From contig KN880676.1 of NCBI GenBank assembly GCA_000934385.1, positions 1 to 35,204 of the forward strand: a DNA stretch of 35,204 nucleotides, in the 5' to 3' direction. Below, piece by piece: positions 20,913-31,845 of this stretch (position 1 is the first letter of the stretch; every line of letters begins with the position of its first letter). The notes beneath the pieces were generated by a model. It was not told where the DNA came from, did not search any database, and saw only the letters and a program-made list of their open reading frames with translations. Origin of the DNA: Cylindrobasidium torrendii FP15055 ss-10. Lineage: Eukaryota; Basidiomycota; Agaricomycetes; Agaricales; Physalacriaceae. Position numbers and translations under genes: made by a program.

Positions 20913-22261
20913 ATGTCTGATACCACTACTGCTGGACTGTATACGCCGACCTCGCATTCGGACTCTGGATACTCCTCGGGGACCGGAGATGTTGTCGAGA
21001 AGGAGCAGGAAGAAGTGTGCATGTCTCCGTTGCCCCGGTTTACGAGCATCGAGGAGGACCAGGACCATGGATTCCAGGAGGATACCTGTCCATGCGCGTG
21101 TTGTGACTGCAGCTGCAGCTGCACTGAAGAGGAAGATCAACTCATGGAGGATGAACTCATGGAAGAAGACGAACTCATGGAAGAAGACGAACTCATGGAG
21201 GACGAACTTACGGAAGACGAGCTCACGGAGGACGAACCCATACCCATGGACGATGTCGACATCAATGAGCCCCGGCGCCCCGGCGAGTCCTGGTTCGACT
21301 ACTATAAACGCCAATTCCTTTCGATGCAGAGTAGGAACGGGATATTCTCTGGCATTCCCGCCTACGACCATCCAGACTTTCCAGTACCAGAAATACCTGA
21401 AGAGAAGATCACGCTGAAGTTACCCCCGTTGTATGTCTTTGCACATTTCCGCTCGGTTGATTGTGACTTATGTGGTGCGTGTAGGTATACTGTGCAGGCT
21501 GCGAACAAGCAGGCGCGTGCGACAGCGAAGAAGGCTGCGCCTAAGGCGAAGAAGGCTGTGTCCAAGACAAAGAAAGCCGCGCCCAAGACGAAGAAGGCCG
21601 CTGCTGCGAGTACAAGTGCCAAGAAGACATCCACACCAGCGAAATCTGCGCTGAAGATATCCAAGGACGATGAAGTCGTGGTGTACGTTTACCTTGAACC
21701 ATCTCTGTCATCCCAACGTGCTCATTGTTTCTGTTTAGCCCTATACCCTCCAGGAAACGCAAAGTCTCTTTCGAAGACGAGGAGGAGGAGGAGGGTAGGC
21801 CTGCAAAGAAGGCGCGCACCGACATAACGAGCCTTGACCTATCCTCCCGCGCGGCCTCTGTCTCCCTCGCCGACGCCGAAATCATGCTCTCCTCGACCGC
21901 ATCCATCGGGAATCATCTCTACCGCACACACGCGGTGGCATTCTATACCTCCCTGCAGCCGTCGCCCAGCACGCTGGACAAACTCGCTGGCACGAAGACG
22001 AGGATGACGCACGAGCAGCGGAAGGCGTATTTGCAGGCAGACGAATGGATTGTGGAGGGGTCCATCCAGCCAGGGAATGTGACGTGCAGAGGGTGTGAGC
22101 GTGATGTTTTGCTTGAGGATGGGGACCGCCGGACGAAGAAAAAGGGGGCGGAGAGGGTGCAGGGAGGGTATTATCCCTCGATGTGGGTCAAGCATAGGGA
22201 TGGGTGTGTGAAGCTCTACCGATTGTGGTGTGAGGAGCATGATGTGGAGTGCGAGGAGTGA
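20913..22261 (+). CDS. probable nuclear protein: Cys cluster, acidic repeats, H1-like basic region, CxxC...HxxxC site
   Basis: Three exons, 20913-21430, 21485-21682 and 21739-22261, give 412 aa. The order is as follows. A Ser/Thr-rich N-terminus leads to a cysteine cluster CPCACCDCSCSC (~residues 54-65). Six tandem acidic units of the LMEEDE/LTEDE type follow (~71-108), then a conserved-looking block RRPGESWFDYYKRQFLSMQS. Next is a Lys/Ala-rich stretch like histone H1 tails (repeated KKAAPKTKKAA). A nuclear-signal-like RKRKVSF and PAKKART come next. The C-terminus holds CRGCERDVLLEDGD and later MWVKHRDGCVKLYRLWCEE. There, CxxC plus HxxxC could bind one zinc. I know no named family with this order. 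Nuclear, DNA- or chromatin-associated is an inference from composition. Intron 1 is 54 nt and open, so a retained form would still be in frame. Confidence 0.75.
21141..21236 (+). repeat. in-frame tandem repeat, 15/18-bp acidic units
   Basis: Six units run head to tail. The first is CTCATGGAGGATGAA and the second and third are CTCATGGAAGAAGACGAA. Three further 15-bp units follow, with ATG drifting to ACG. They encode LMEDE, LMEEDE (twice), LMEDE and LTEDE (twice). The two identical 18-bp units suggest recent slippage. Confidence 0.9.
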
Positions 22262-23099
22262 TTAATATTCGTTGGCCGGCTGGACTGATGCTTCACCCCG
22301 CCGCGTCTAGGATGGATGGACCGTATACCTTGTTACTTACTCTTGGATTTGATACCTTGTTACTACGGAATCGTGCTATGTATATACCTTGTATTTTTAT
22401 CTGTATTTATACCCTCTTAGATAATCTCTCCCTCGGGTGGTGAAATTTTATAATTCTTGTGTTGTACTGTAACTCTGCAAAGAGTTGGGCAACGACTAAG
22501 TTGAGAGTTCGGTTGAAGACCACCGCTCCGATGACTTGGTGTGGATCCATGCGCCTTATACTTATTTAGTCCCAGCGTCGTGTCAGTATAGATACTTACC
22601 CGAACTCAAGAAGGGAGGGATCATAGGTAGCAGGTTCACCGTTCAGGGAATATACAGGCAAGCAAGCTGCCCCGAAGCTTGTTCAGAGTGACATGGGGTG
22701 TATGCGAGCTCGTCAGTCCGAGTCGCTCTTTAGACAACGTGATGAAGCCGACAGAACGGATATGGGTGATACTAAGTTAGGAGTGGGAACTTGAGCACGC
22801 GCGCGATGGACACACAATGCGGGAGCAAAAAACCACGTTCTCGCATGCCCGAATGGGAATTAGACGTTAGATGCAACTGGGTGATTGAATTGGAATTCTT
22901 TGGACTACATAGTTATCATATAATGTACATAGTACTTACATAGCCCATTCCATGGCCTAGGCATGTCTCCGTTTCAAGCTCAAGGTCGAGGCTCGAACTG
23001 TTTGAGATGGCGATTGATATTACAGTTCTTATGAATCTGATAGTTGTGTTTCATCAGCGTTCAAGTTCTTGTGTTGTGACTCTCACTGGCACTACTATC
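22262..23099. other. intergenic, no feature recognised
   Basis: The 3' flank of the nuclear-protein gene is AT-rich, with polyadenylation-like TATA/TTTTATA stretches. The upstream region of the next gene follows. No tRNA, repeat or further gene is seen on either strand. Confidence 0.45.
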
Positions 23100-23886
23100 A
23101 TGCCCCCATCACCACTCCTCAAGAAAGTCGCTGCAGCTGCCCTCGGGATTCCTACGGTCCTCGGCGGCAGCGTCTGCGCATACCTCTATAACAAGTACCC
23201 TCCGCACATCCCGCCGGCGGAGTCGCGCTTGTACGAACCGAACGCAGCGCTGAGGAGTTCCCAGGACCGTATCGATGAGAATGCAAAGCGCGAGCGCGAG
23301 ACGTACTGCTGGCGGGACGGCGCCGTGACATTCTACGCGAAAGTGCCAAAAAGTGTGTTTGGACCAGAGCCGTTCGAATTGGGAGAGGCAAGGAGGAGGT
23401 GGGAGGAGGCGTTTTTCAGTGCGCCGGTCATGCGCGCGGAACGGAAAATGCTGGGAGGGAGGCCTCTTGGGTTGGAGGTTGTCAGGCCTTCCAGCGCCTC
23501 CGATGATTTAATGCTAAAATGGGATATGGATAGAGATGCTGTAGGGTTTTTTGAAAAGGCGGCGGGGTATGGGTACCCGTGGAGGTTGCCAGAAGGTGGG
23601 AGGCATGATTTGGCGGTGCGTGTTGCGGAGGATGGGGATGTGTTGGTTGGGTTTTCGGCTGCGCATGATTATGCTGTGTTACACAACGATGGAAAGGTAA
23701 GGAGAATTATTTCAAACTGTTTGGAATGATGATAAGTAGCTGATGAAAGTCGCATTGCCTAACTGTACGTAGCGCCTCCCACCTCCAGGAGAATGGATGC
23801 ACAGAACCTTCGCGCGATTACTAGTGGAAGATGGTACACGACACTTGTGCCGCACCAAAGCGTTGCGTGTCGACACGTCGAAATAA
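23100..23886 (+). CDS. membrane-anchored protein, unknown family
   Basis: Two exons, 23100-23696 and 23773-23886, around a 76-nt intron (GTAAGG..., branch CCTAAC, acceptor ACGTAG) give 236 aa. Reading through the donor would add ten residues and stop. The spliced C-terminus (PPPGEWMHRTFARLLVEDGT) looks like real protein, so I prefer it. Residues ~9-30 (KVAAAALGIPTVLGGSVCAY) form one hydrophobic segment behind a short basic N-terminus. That fits a single-pass or mitochondrial-type anchor. The soluble part is rich in charged residues: SQDRIDENAKRERETYCWRD, VTFYAKVPKSVFGPEPFELG and EARRRWEEAFFSAPVMRAER. I do not recognise the family. The start is the ATG directly before the hydrophobic segment; an upstream in-frame ATG at 23007 would spoil that topology. 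It ends 219 bp before the BiP gene. Confidence 0.7.
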
Positions 23887-24105
23887 AGGATTAATACCGG
23901 GATAATGAAACGTGCTTTGCTATGTAGTACCGTGTGCGCCGAATTGTTTGCCCTGTCTCGTGCGCGTGCCCCCGAGAGATTCTTGATAGACTATAGTTCG
24001 CGACGATCGGGGAAACACCCGTGCCACGTATCCGACACGTCACGCAGAAATATAAAGAGCGCTGCCCCTTCGATCGCGGTTATTTCAACCAACTTTCTCC
24101 CCTTC
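23887..24105 (+). promoter_or_regulatory. BiP/KAR2 promoter with UPR-like elements and TATA box
   Basis: The short promoter holds GCCACGTA (24023-24030) and GACACGTCACG (24034-24044). The latter contains TGACGTG on the minus strand, the core of the UPRE-2/ATF6-HAC1/XBP1-type site; CCACG is the second half of an ERSE. TATAAAG follows at 24051, 55 bases before the ATG. A palindrome, CGTGTCGACACG, lies at 23867-23878 inside the last codons of the upstream gene. It resembles the core of the yeast KAR2 UPRE. That these sites bind a HAC1 orthologue is inferred. Confidence 0.5.
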
Positions 24106-26404
24106 ATGATGTCGCCGACTCGCAGGATGGCGTCCTGCCTTTCGTTCGCGTTACTCGCCGTATGTGCGCTTTTCACACTCGCAAAAGCTGAGGAGACCTC
24201 GGAGTATGGCACTGTTATTGGTATTGGTGAGTAGTTGCTAGTGCTTGACGCGTCGAAGCGTGTTCTAAACGGTACATCCTAGATTTGGGAACAACATATT
24301 CTTGTGTTGGGTGCGTTCCTTTCTCCCGGATGTGTTGTTAATTGAGCTGTTGGGCTAATACGTCCGGTAGTGTACAACGTGGAGGTCGTGTCGAAATTAT
24401 CGCCAACGACCAGGGACACCGTATCACACCCTCATGGGTCTCTTTCACCGATGAGGAGCGCCTTGTCGGTGATGCCGCTAAGAACGCGTTCCACTCGAAC
24501 CCCACCAACACTGTCTTTGACGCCAAGCGTCTTATTGGCCGCAAGATGGACGACCAGGATATCAAGCGTGACATGAAGCACTGGCCGTTCAAGGTCCAGG
24601 AGAAGGCTGGAAAACCCGTCATTACTGTTGAACACAAGGGAAGCGCGAAGGACTTTACCCCCGAGGAGATTTCCGCTATGGTTTTGGGCAAGATGAAGGA
24701 GACTGCTGAGGCCTATCTCGGCGAGAAGGTCACCCACGCTGTTGTCACTGTCCCTGCCTGTGAGTAATGTCGGACTTTTGTTTGGGATCATTTTCTTATT
24801 CGGTTCAGACTTCAACGACGCTCAGCGCCAGGCCACCAAGGATGCCGGTACTATCGCCGGTCTCCAGGTCCTCCGCATCATCAACGAGCCCACCGCCGCC
24901 GCTATCGCCTACGGTCTCAACAAGGCTGCTGGCGAGTCCCAGATCATCGTCTACGATCTCGGTGGTGGAACTTTCGATGTCTCCCTCCTGTCCATCGACG
25001 ACGGTGTCTTCGAGGTTCTCGCTACTGCCGGTGACACTCACCTTGGTGGTGAGGATTTCGACAACCGTATCATCGAGTACCTGTCCAAGCAGTACAAGAA
25101 GAAGACTGGCACCGATGTCACCTCGAACCTCCGCGCTATGGGCAAGCTGAAACGCGAGGTCGAGAAGGCCAAGCGCACTCTGTCCAACCAGCAGTCGACT
25201 CGCATTGAGATTGAGGCGTTCGAGGACGGCAACGACTTCTCCGAGACCCTTACCCGCGCCAAGTTCGAGGAGCTTAATATGGACCTGTTCCGCAAGACCA
25301 TGAAGCCCGTCGAGCAAGTCCTCAAGGATGCTGGTGTCAAGAAGGAGGATGTCGACGAGGTGTGTGCTGTGCTTTCGTCTTTGATTCGTTTCCTGACGTT
25401 CCTTAGGTCGTTCTCGTTGGTGGTTCCACTCGTATCCCCAAGGTCCAGCAGCTCCTCAAGGAGTTCTTCGGTGGCAAGGAGCCTTCCAAGGGTATCAACC
25501 CCGATGAGGCTGTTGCCTATGGTGCTGCCGTCCAGGGTGGTATCCTCTCTGGTGCCGAGGGAACCGCTGATGTCGTTCTCGTCGATGTCTGCCCTCTTAC
25601 CCTCGGTATTGAGACCACCGGCGGTGTCTTCACCAAGCTCATTGCCCGCAACACTGTCATTCCTACTCGCAAGAGCCAGATGTGCGTCGCTTCTGTCTGG
25701 ATTTGAAATGGATGCTGACTGCTTTGTAGCTTCTCGACTGCTGCCGACAACCAGCCCACTGTCCTTATCCAAGTCTTCGAGGGTGAGCGTTCGCTTACCA
25801 AGGACAACAACCTCCTTGGCAAGTTTGAGCTCTCGAGCATTCCCCCTGCGCCCCGTGGTGTTCCTCAGATTGAGGTCACTTTCGAGATTGATGCGAACGG
25901 TATCATGAAGGTTGCCGCCGCGGACAAGGGAACGTGCGTTGTCTTTCTTTTTGAGCGTCTGGGCGTGTGCTGATGTATCTTTGCAGTGGCAAGTCCGAGT
26001 CTATCACCATTACCAACGAGAAGGGACGTCTGTCCAAGGACGAGATTGACCGTATGGTTGCTGAGGCTGAGAAGTTCGCTGCTGAGGATGAGGCGCAGCG
26101 CAAGCGTATTGAGGCGTTGAACTCGCTTTCGTCGTTCGTCTATGGTCTGCGGTCGCAGGTCACCGACCAGGAGGGTTTGGGTGGGAAGATTTCTGATGAG
26201 GACAAGAAGACGATTCTTGAGGCGGTGAAGGAGACGACGGAGTGGTTGGATGAGAATGGGACGACGGCGAGTGAGGAGGATTTGGAGGAGAAGCTTGCGG
26301 AGGTGCAGAGTGTTGTGAACCCGATAACGTCGAAGTTGTATAGCGGTGGTGGGGCAGGGGGTGCGTCGGATGAGGATTTGGAGAGGGATCATGATGAGTT
26401 GTAG
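24106..26404 (+). CDS. KAR2: ER chaperone BiP (HSP70), KAR2
   Basis: Seven exons: 24106-24226, 24283-24310, 24371-24759, 24809-25359, 25407-25681, 25730-25933 and 25987-26404. They give 661 aa, the size of fungal BiP. A signal peptide ([20 protein letters not shown], second or third ATG) opens the protein. The ATPase domain has [28 protein letters not shown] and [17 protein letters not shown]. The linker and substrate-binding domain ([16 protein letters not shown] onward) and a helical lid follow. The C-terminal HDEL is the ER retrieval signal. BiP binds nascent and unfolded proteins in the ER lumen, with J-protein partners and nucleotide exchangers, and is the classic target of the unfolded protein response. 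The linker reads DVCPLT where many relatives read DVNPLT. All six introns are 47-60 nt. Confidence 0.97.
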
Positions 26405-27635
26405 TCGCGCCGTCTTGCGATGGGGTGTAGTCGCGTCCCCGATGGGGTGTAGATGGTAGGAGGGGAGCATTTTGTATTTATAACACGCAAGTACTTACGA
26501 ACATGGTATATAATTTGGGGGGGATGGTACCTCCCCGACACCAAAAAGAAGGGAGCGGGAATGGAAAATGCTTTCTTCGTTCGTTTGTTTGTTTGACGGT
26601 TCGATGAGGATTTGGGGGGTTGTGTGGGAGTAGTGGACTCGATGCTGTACTGAGCTATTAGTATATAGGTGAGTTTTATAGCGATAAGTAGATGAGCTCT
26701 TGAGCTACGTCGGCACCAAAAGGCAGGTGCTCTTAGGCTTAGGCTTAGGCTCGGTGTGGAAAGTGTACTTATGAGAGGCGCATTTCTATCCTTCGGCAGG
26801 GTACAGGTGTGTTGAGCCTGAGTCGCGCGCAGGCTGAGGACCGCGGCCGCGCGAAGTGTGTTGTATCTGATTGCCCGCTGACCAGGACAAAGTGTGTCGT
26901 ATTGAGTATTGGAGAGTAAGTGGGTGTATTGAGTAGGGTGTGTCGTATTGAGTAAAGTAGGCGGTGACTTGGTGTGGGAAAGAGCGAGGGGAAGGCGAAG
27001 GCTTGGAAGGCGAAGGCAAGGCAAGGCGAAGCGAATGAGAAGGAGTGTTTCGTTGTTTTTGTGGGGTGTGAAGGGACTTGAGGAGCTCGGGAGGTGGGGC
27101 GTGCGAAGGAGGAAGAGGACGTGGGGAGGTGGTGGAGGAGGAGGAGCGAGGGAAGCGGGTGGACAGCGACCAACATTCACGCGCACGTAGTCCGGGCGGT
27201 GGGGTGGATGACGGATTCAGACACGCTGGGAAATGAGGAATTCACGCTGGGAAATGAGAAATGCACGCTAGGATACAAGAAATGGGAGATAATAGGATGG
27301 GATGGGACTTGGAGATTCAGAACCTACGCGCGTCTGTCCGTGTATCCGTTGGTTGGTTATTTGGTAGGTTGGTTTGTTGGAACTTGGTTGTTATTATTCA
27401 CATACATCCATACGGCAAACCTCTCTAGTAGTAGTGAATTGGGCATCGGTACGGTACCGGTACGGTACACCCCGGGGAGCATAGGTCCGCCACCCTACGT
27501 CTGCCACCCTACGGAACCGGGAAGGTAAACAAGAGAAAAGACAAAGGTACACAAAAAAAATTCAAAAGACAAAGGTACACAAAAAGTCTAGAGAAAAACA
27601 AAAAGAAAGACAAAAAAAGAAGTTGAACAGCTTCA
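26405..27635. other. intergenic, low-complexity and repeat-rich
   Basis: After the BiP 3'UTR comes 1.2 kb of purine-rich sequence on the plus strand with several small repeats. These include GGCTTAGGCTTAGGCTC near 26735, a 17-bp unit at 26892 and 26938, GGCGAAGGC variants around 26990-27030, and the 21-bp triplet listed below. A long minus-strand frame exists only because of the base bias. The stretch from 27530 to 27630 is A-rich, with ACAAAGGTACACAAAAA repeated. Confidence 0.5.
27222..27284 (+). repeat. 21-bp tandem repeat, three units
   Basis: Units at 27222-27242, 27243-27263 and 27264-27284 start CACGCTGGGAAATGAGGAAT and diverge progressively. The third unit reads CACGCTAGGATACAAGAAAT. 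No coding role is seen. Confidence 0.85.
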
Positions 27636-27714
27636 TACCGACGACGAGGATCGAACTCGCAACCTTCGCCTAACTGTGTAGGAAAGCGACGCGCTACCAT
27701 TGCGCTACGCCGGC
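27636..27714 (-). tRNA. tRNA-Arg(CCU), 7-nt intron
   Basis: Reading on the minus strand from 27714, the cloverleaf folds as follows. The acceptor GCCGGCG pairs with CGTCGGT (two G-U pairs). The D stem is GCGC/GCGC. The anticodon stem is TCGCT/GGCGA with loop TTCCTAA, and the T arm is GCGAG-TTCGATC-CTCGT. The discriminator base is A. The anticodon CCT reads AGG codons. The loop is interrupted one base after the anticodon by a 7-nt intron, CACAGTT, at the canonical position. The mature length is 72 nt plus CCA. A run of T in the minus-strand sense follows as Pol III terminator. The identical mature sequence recurs at 31846. Confidence 0.9.
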
Positions 27715-28103
27715 GTTGTTTGTGCCCCCGCAGCACGCTTCCACACGGGCAACAAGGAGGAGGGCAGGGGCATGAGGAGGGAGGTGCGGCAGGCAGAGGT
27801 TATTGATCCCGAGGCAGAGAGATCGGTGAGAAGAGATCAAAAATATTTCGCTTGCTTTCACGCTTTCGTGCGCTACTCTTGAGTGCTCTACTCACTCGAC
27901 GACGCGGCACGCTAGTGCTACTATCATCAAGGCCGCGCAAGTGCACTCTCAAGCACGAAAAGCACGAAAAGTACACTCTTAAGACCTGCTACACGCCCAC
28001 ACGCAACAAACCGCCCATTCCAGGCAAAAGCAGCACTCCCCCACCACGCTACTACGCCCACAAGAATAAAGAAACGAGAAACGCACATCCCAACGCCACC
28101 GCA
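27715..28103. other. NOC2 upstream region
   Basis: This stretch separates the divergent tRNA gene from the NOC2 start. AAGCACGAAAAGCACGAAAAG (about 27953-27972) is a short tandem. The plus-strand frame is open upstream of the NOC2 ATG, but it shows no conserved-looking sequence. Confidence 0.45.
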
Positions 28104-31100
28104 ATGCCAAAACCAACAAAAGCGTCCAAAAAATTCCGCGCGAGCGGGGGGCTGCAGAAGACGATCGAGAGTCGGCGGAAGGCGCAGGCGGTGAGGAGGG
28201 CGGTGCAGGGGAGGAGGCGGGGGGCGCATAAGGGCGCTGGTGCTGCTGCTAAGCATGGGGGTAGTGGAGGTGCTGCTTCAGGAGCACGCGAGAAGCATGG
28301 GCGCGGTGAAGAGGAAGGTCATGCGGCCAGTGAGGAGGAAGATGTAGACATGGAGGATGCAGCGGGAGGCAAGAAGGGAGGCAAGAAGATGAGCGTGGAT
28401 GCGTTCCTTGGGGGTGGGTTTATGGATGAGGATGAGGTGTGTTTTCTTGTTTTTGCTGCGAGGTCTTTGCCTTTGCTATTTGCGCGGGGGTTTCTTTGCG
28501 TGCTAGAGCTGCACCTGCGCATGCTTTGGCGCGCTGGGACTGCGTCTTTCTTTTTCTACCCTATATCTGCCTTGCGCTCCTTTTTGCGTCTTTGCTTTAT
28601 CTTTTCTTTTCCATACACACCGCGCGCACCATACCACACCTTCCCTCCTCGCTACTGCGTATACTAACCTTTCCTCCCAGGACGCTTCCTCCCATGCCCC
28701 CTCCGAAGACTCAGACTTAGATGGCGAAGACTTGGACGCTGAAGGTGAAGGTGAGGAGGAGGATGCAGAGGAGAACTTTTCGGACGTGGATGCGCTGGAT
28801 GATGATGGTGAAGGTGCGTTTTTCTTCTTCTGCTTAATCCCCCCATTCCTCCTTGTTTTGTCGGGCCCCACTCGTTTTGCGATTGTGCGATTGTGCTTCG
28901 TTCCGCGATTGTGCTTCGTTTCTTTGTACATACCTCGTTTTTCTATTTGCATCCTCCGCATGCTTTCGTCCCGCGTCTCTTCCCATTCCGCGTCCTACGC
29001 TTTTGTCATTTTCGCACGATTCCATCTTTTACTGTGTTCTACGATTATCCAGTACTTCGCTCTTATATCCTTCGTCTATTCCGAATCCGGTTCCTGTCCT
29101 TCATCTATTCCGAAACCCAGTTTCTTTATCTATTCCGAAACCCAGTTTCTTTGATTATTCTGCACCCCGTTTTCATGGTCATATCCTTCGACTATTCCGT
29201 GTCGAGATTCTTTGACCCCATTTCTTCGTTTATAGACTCATGCATAGTCTTTGGCTTTGGAATTCCTATCCTTCTCTACACTATACTCCATCATTCCTCC
29301 GCGCGTCTCCCCTCCTCCCTCCCCTTCACACACCCATAGCAAACTGAAAACTGAACTAACACCCTCTCCCTCCCTTCCACAGCCTCAGCCGAATCCCACG
29401 CCGCGGCGCTCGCTGCGCTAAGCAAGACAGACCCGGAGTTTTACGCGTATTTGCAGGAGAATGATAGGGAGCTTTTGGATTTCGGGGTTGATGGTGACGA
29501 AGAGGGTGGGAGTGATGAGGATGGGGAGGAGGAGACGAAACGGACGAAGCCGTTGACGGTTGAGATTATCCGGGGGTGGCAGAAGGCGTTGATTGAGGTG
29601 TGTGTCTTTCTTTTGTTCCTCTTCTTCTTGGCGTGCATCTATACACGGACATCGTTTTCGACTTGTAATTGAGTCTGAGTTGCTTTGCCCTCGTACTGAG
29701 TTGCTTTGCCCAACAACCTCGCCTTTTTCTCTCCTTCCTCCCTTTCTCTTACGGCCCAAGCTCTTTTGCATACCTATTTCTGCGTTCGTCGGACCCAAGC
29801 TGACACATAATTCTTCTAGCAAAAATCGCTGCGTGCGCTTCGGAAGCTGCTTGTTGCGTTCCGAGCTGCGGTGCATATGCATGACGAGGACCAGAAGCTG
29901 GCGTGGTCGTTTGATAGTGCAGCTGGTGCGTTCTCTCCTCCTCTTTCGCCAACTCTAACTCTTACGCTTTTTCCCCTGCAGTGTACCGCAAACTGATCAC
30001 GACCGCACTGAAATACACGCCTGTCGTACTCGCGTTCCACTGCCCTCTTTCCCCCAAAACAGGCGCGCCGGTGCAGACGCCGAAGCTACGCACCCTGCAG
30101 AAACTGATCCTCTCGTTCTTCCATAATGCGATGACGCTTGTGGAGCAGGTGACGGATGCGAAGCTGTTGAGGGTTGTGGTGGAGGAGAGTGCGCGGGTGG
30201 TGGGGTATGTGGGGAGTAGCAGGAAGAGTGTGAAGGCGTATTTGAGGGTGTGTTTGGGGTTGGTGGCTGCACGCGGAGACAACGACGAAGGAGAGGAGGA
30301 CGGGGAAGGAAGGGGAGGGGGAAGGGGTAAAGGGGAGGAGAGGGAGGGGGTGAGGATGGCTGCGATGCTTGCTGTGAGGAGGTTAGCGCAGACGAGTCGG
30401 GCGACGTTGGATCTTGTTCTCAAGGTGCCTTTCTCCCCATCTCCTTCTCCTTTTCCTTGTTGATGTTTTCCTTTTTTTGCAGGCGACGTACCTCACCTTC
30501 CTCCGGACATGCAAAAACACCAACGCGCACACGCTTGGGGTGATTACGTTTATGAAGAACAGCGGTGCGGAGTTGTTTGCGCTCGACACTGCGGCGGCGT
30601 ATCCCCTCGCCTTTGGGTATATAAGGCAATTGGCTATCTTGTTGAGGAATGCGATTAAAGTGAAGGGGAAGGGACAGGGGCAGGGCAAGGAAGGGGAGAA
30701 AGGGAAAAGCGAGAAGGCGGTGTGGAATTGGCAGTATGTGCATGGGGTGGATTTTTGGGTTGGGGTGCTTGTTCGGTGCGCTGCCGGAGGAGGAGGAGGA
30801 GAGATGAAGGCGCTGGTGTACCCGCTCGTGCAGGTATCCCTTGGTGCGTTGGGGGTTCTGCCTTCGGCGCGTGCGTTCCCGTTTCATTTGCATATCTTGC
30901 GTTCGCTTGTTCGGCTTTCCTCTTCTTCGGGTGGAGGGGCGGGGGGAGTGTACATCCCGCTTGCGCCATACATCCTCGCGCTCCTCCTCCCCTCTGCGAA
31001 GGAAAAAGGAAGCACCCTAGCGCCTTTGGATTTGGACACGAGCATACGGTGTCCGGCGCAGTATGCGGGCACGCGTGTGTATGGGGAGGGTGTCAGGAGG

Positions 31101-31649
31101 GAGGCGGCGTGGGTGTTGGCGGTTTGGATGAGTGCGGAGGGGGTGTGTGGGAGTGTGGCGTTTCCGGAGGTTGCGGGGGGTGTTGTTAGGGTGTTGAGGA
31201 GGGGGGTTAGGGGTGGGGGCGCTGCTTCTTCTTCAGCGGGAGGCGGGAAAGGAAAGGGGAAGGGGAAGAAGGGCGCGAAGAAGGGAGGAGGAGCGAAACA
31301 TAGTGCGGATACGAAGGTGCTCATCGAGCGTATCGAAGCGTCCGCTGCATGGGTCCAGACGCTCCGCGCGTCCTCGCTTAACCTCGTTCCGACGGGGAGG
31401 GATGAGGTTGGGGTGTGGGAGGAGGAGCTAAGAGGGAAGGTGAGGAGGGGGGAGAGTCCGTTGGGGAGGTGGGTGCAGGTGCAGGGGAGGGTTAGGGAGA
31501 GGGAGAGGGAGAGGGTCGAGAGGGCGAGGGTTGGACGGGGGGAGGTGTTAGGAGACGATGTGGAGGATGCGAGTGAGGGGGAGGGGAGTGAGGGGGAGGG
31601 GGAGGGGATGGGGATGGATGTTGATGGGAGTAGTGATGAGGAGGAGTAG
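28104..31649 (+). CDS. NOC2: nucleolar complex protein NOC2
   Basis: Six exons: 28104-28436, 28681-28813, 29383-29597, 29820-29925, 29982-30424 and 30483-31649. They give 798 aa. The N-terminus is basic (KPTKASKKFRASGGLQKTIE), then acidic (DVDMEDA, DLDGEDLDAEGEGEEED). The Noc2 domain follows: KPLTVEIIRGWQKALIE, VYRKLITTALKYTPVVLAFH, RTLQKLILSFFHNAMTLVEQ, TYLTFLRTCKNTNAHTL, WQYVHGVDFW, ALVYPLVQVSLGALGVLPSA and VYIPLAPYILALL. NOC2 partners NOC1 and then NOC3 in moving pre-60S particles from nucleolus to nucleoplasm. Several low-complexity inserts (GKGKGKGKKGAKKGG, EGEGSEGEGEG) lengthen the C-terminal half. Introns 1-3 are 244, 569 and 222 nt, against 56-58 nt for introns 4-5; this is unusual in the window. 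The start is the ATG directly before the conserved basic segment. Confidence 0.9.
28814..29382 (+). repeat. 569-nt NOC2 intron 2 with internal tandem repeats
   Basis: The intron runs from GTGCGT to TTCCACAG. It contains a perfect 25-bp tandem pair (29103-29127 and 29128-29152, ATCTATTCCGAAACCCAGTT plus TCTTT), with weaker copies on both sides (CTATTCCGAATCC, CTATTCCGTGTC). A 16-bp unit, GCGATTGTGCTTCGTT, occurs at 28887 and 28905. The intron is about ten times the local norm. Confidence 0.75.
29675..29711 (+). repeat. 16-bp direct repeat in NOC2 intron 3
   Basis: CTGAGTTGCTTTGCCC occurs twice (29675-29690 and 29696-29711), five bases apart, inside the 222-nt intron 3 (29598-29819). Confidence 0.85.
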
Positions 31650-31845
31650 GTGTAAAAGAAAAAGAACCGCGTGTAGTGTTCATTTCGTATTTCTCTCCGT
31701 ATGCTTCTTTGAATTTGTTGTATTCCCTCTGCCGCAGCGCGCGAGTGAAAGCTTCGACTCGCACTCCAATCCAGCGCACCTATGTACGTACGCATCCACA
31801 TCTAACTCTTACCACAATGAACCGCACCCCCATCCAAGCAAATAT

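Noticed and set aside
26389..27186. 265-codon minus-strand open frame
   Set aside because: Low-complexity Pro/Ser/Leu/His sequence arising from purine-rich DNA; no splice-consistent structure and no conserved-looking segment.
30884..31801. 305-codon minus-strand open frame over NOC2
   Set aside because: Antisense to a clear NOC2 exon; a Ser/Pro/Thr-rich shadow.
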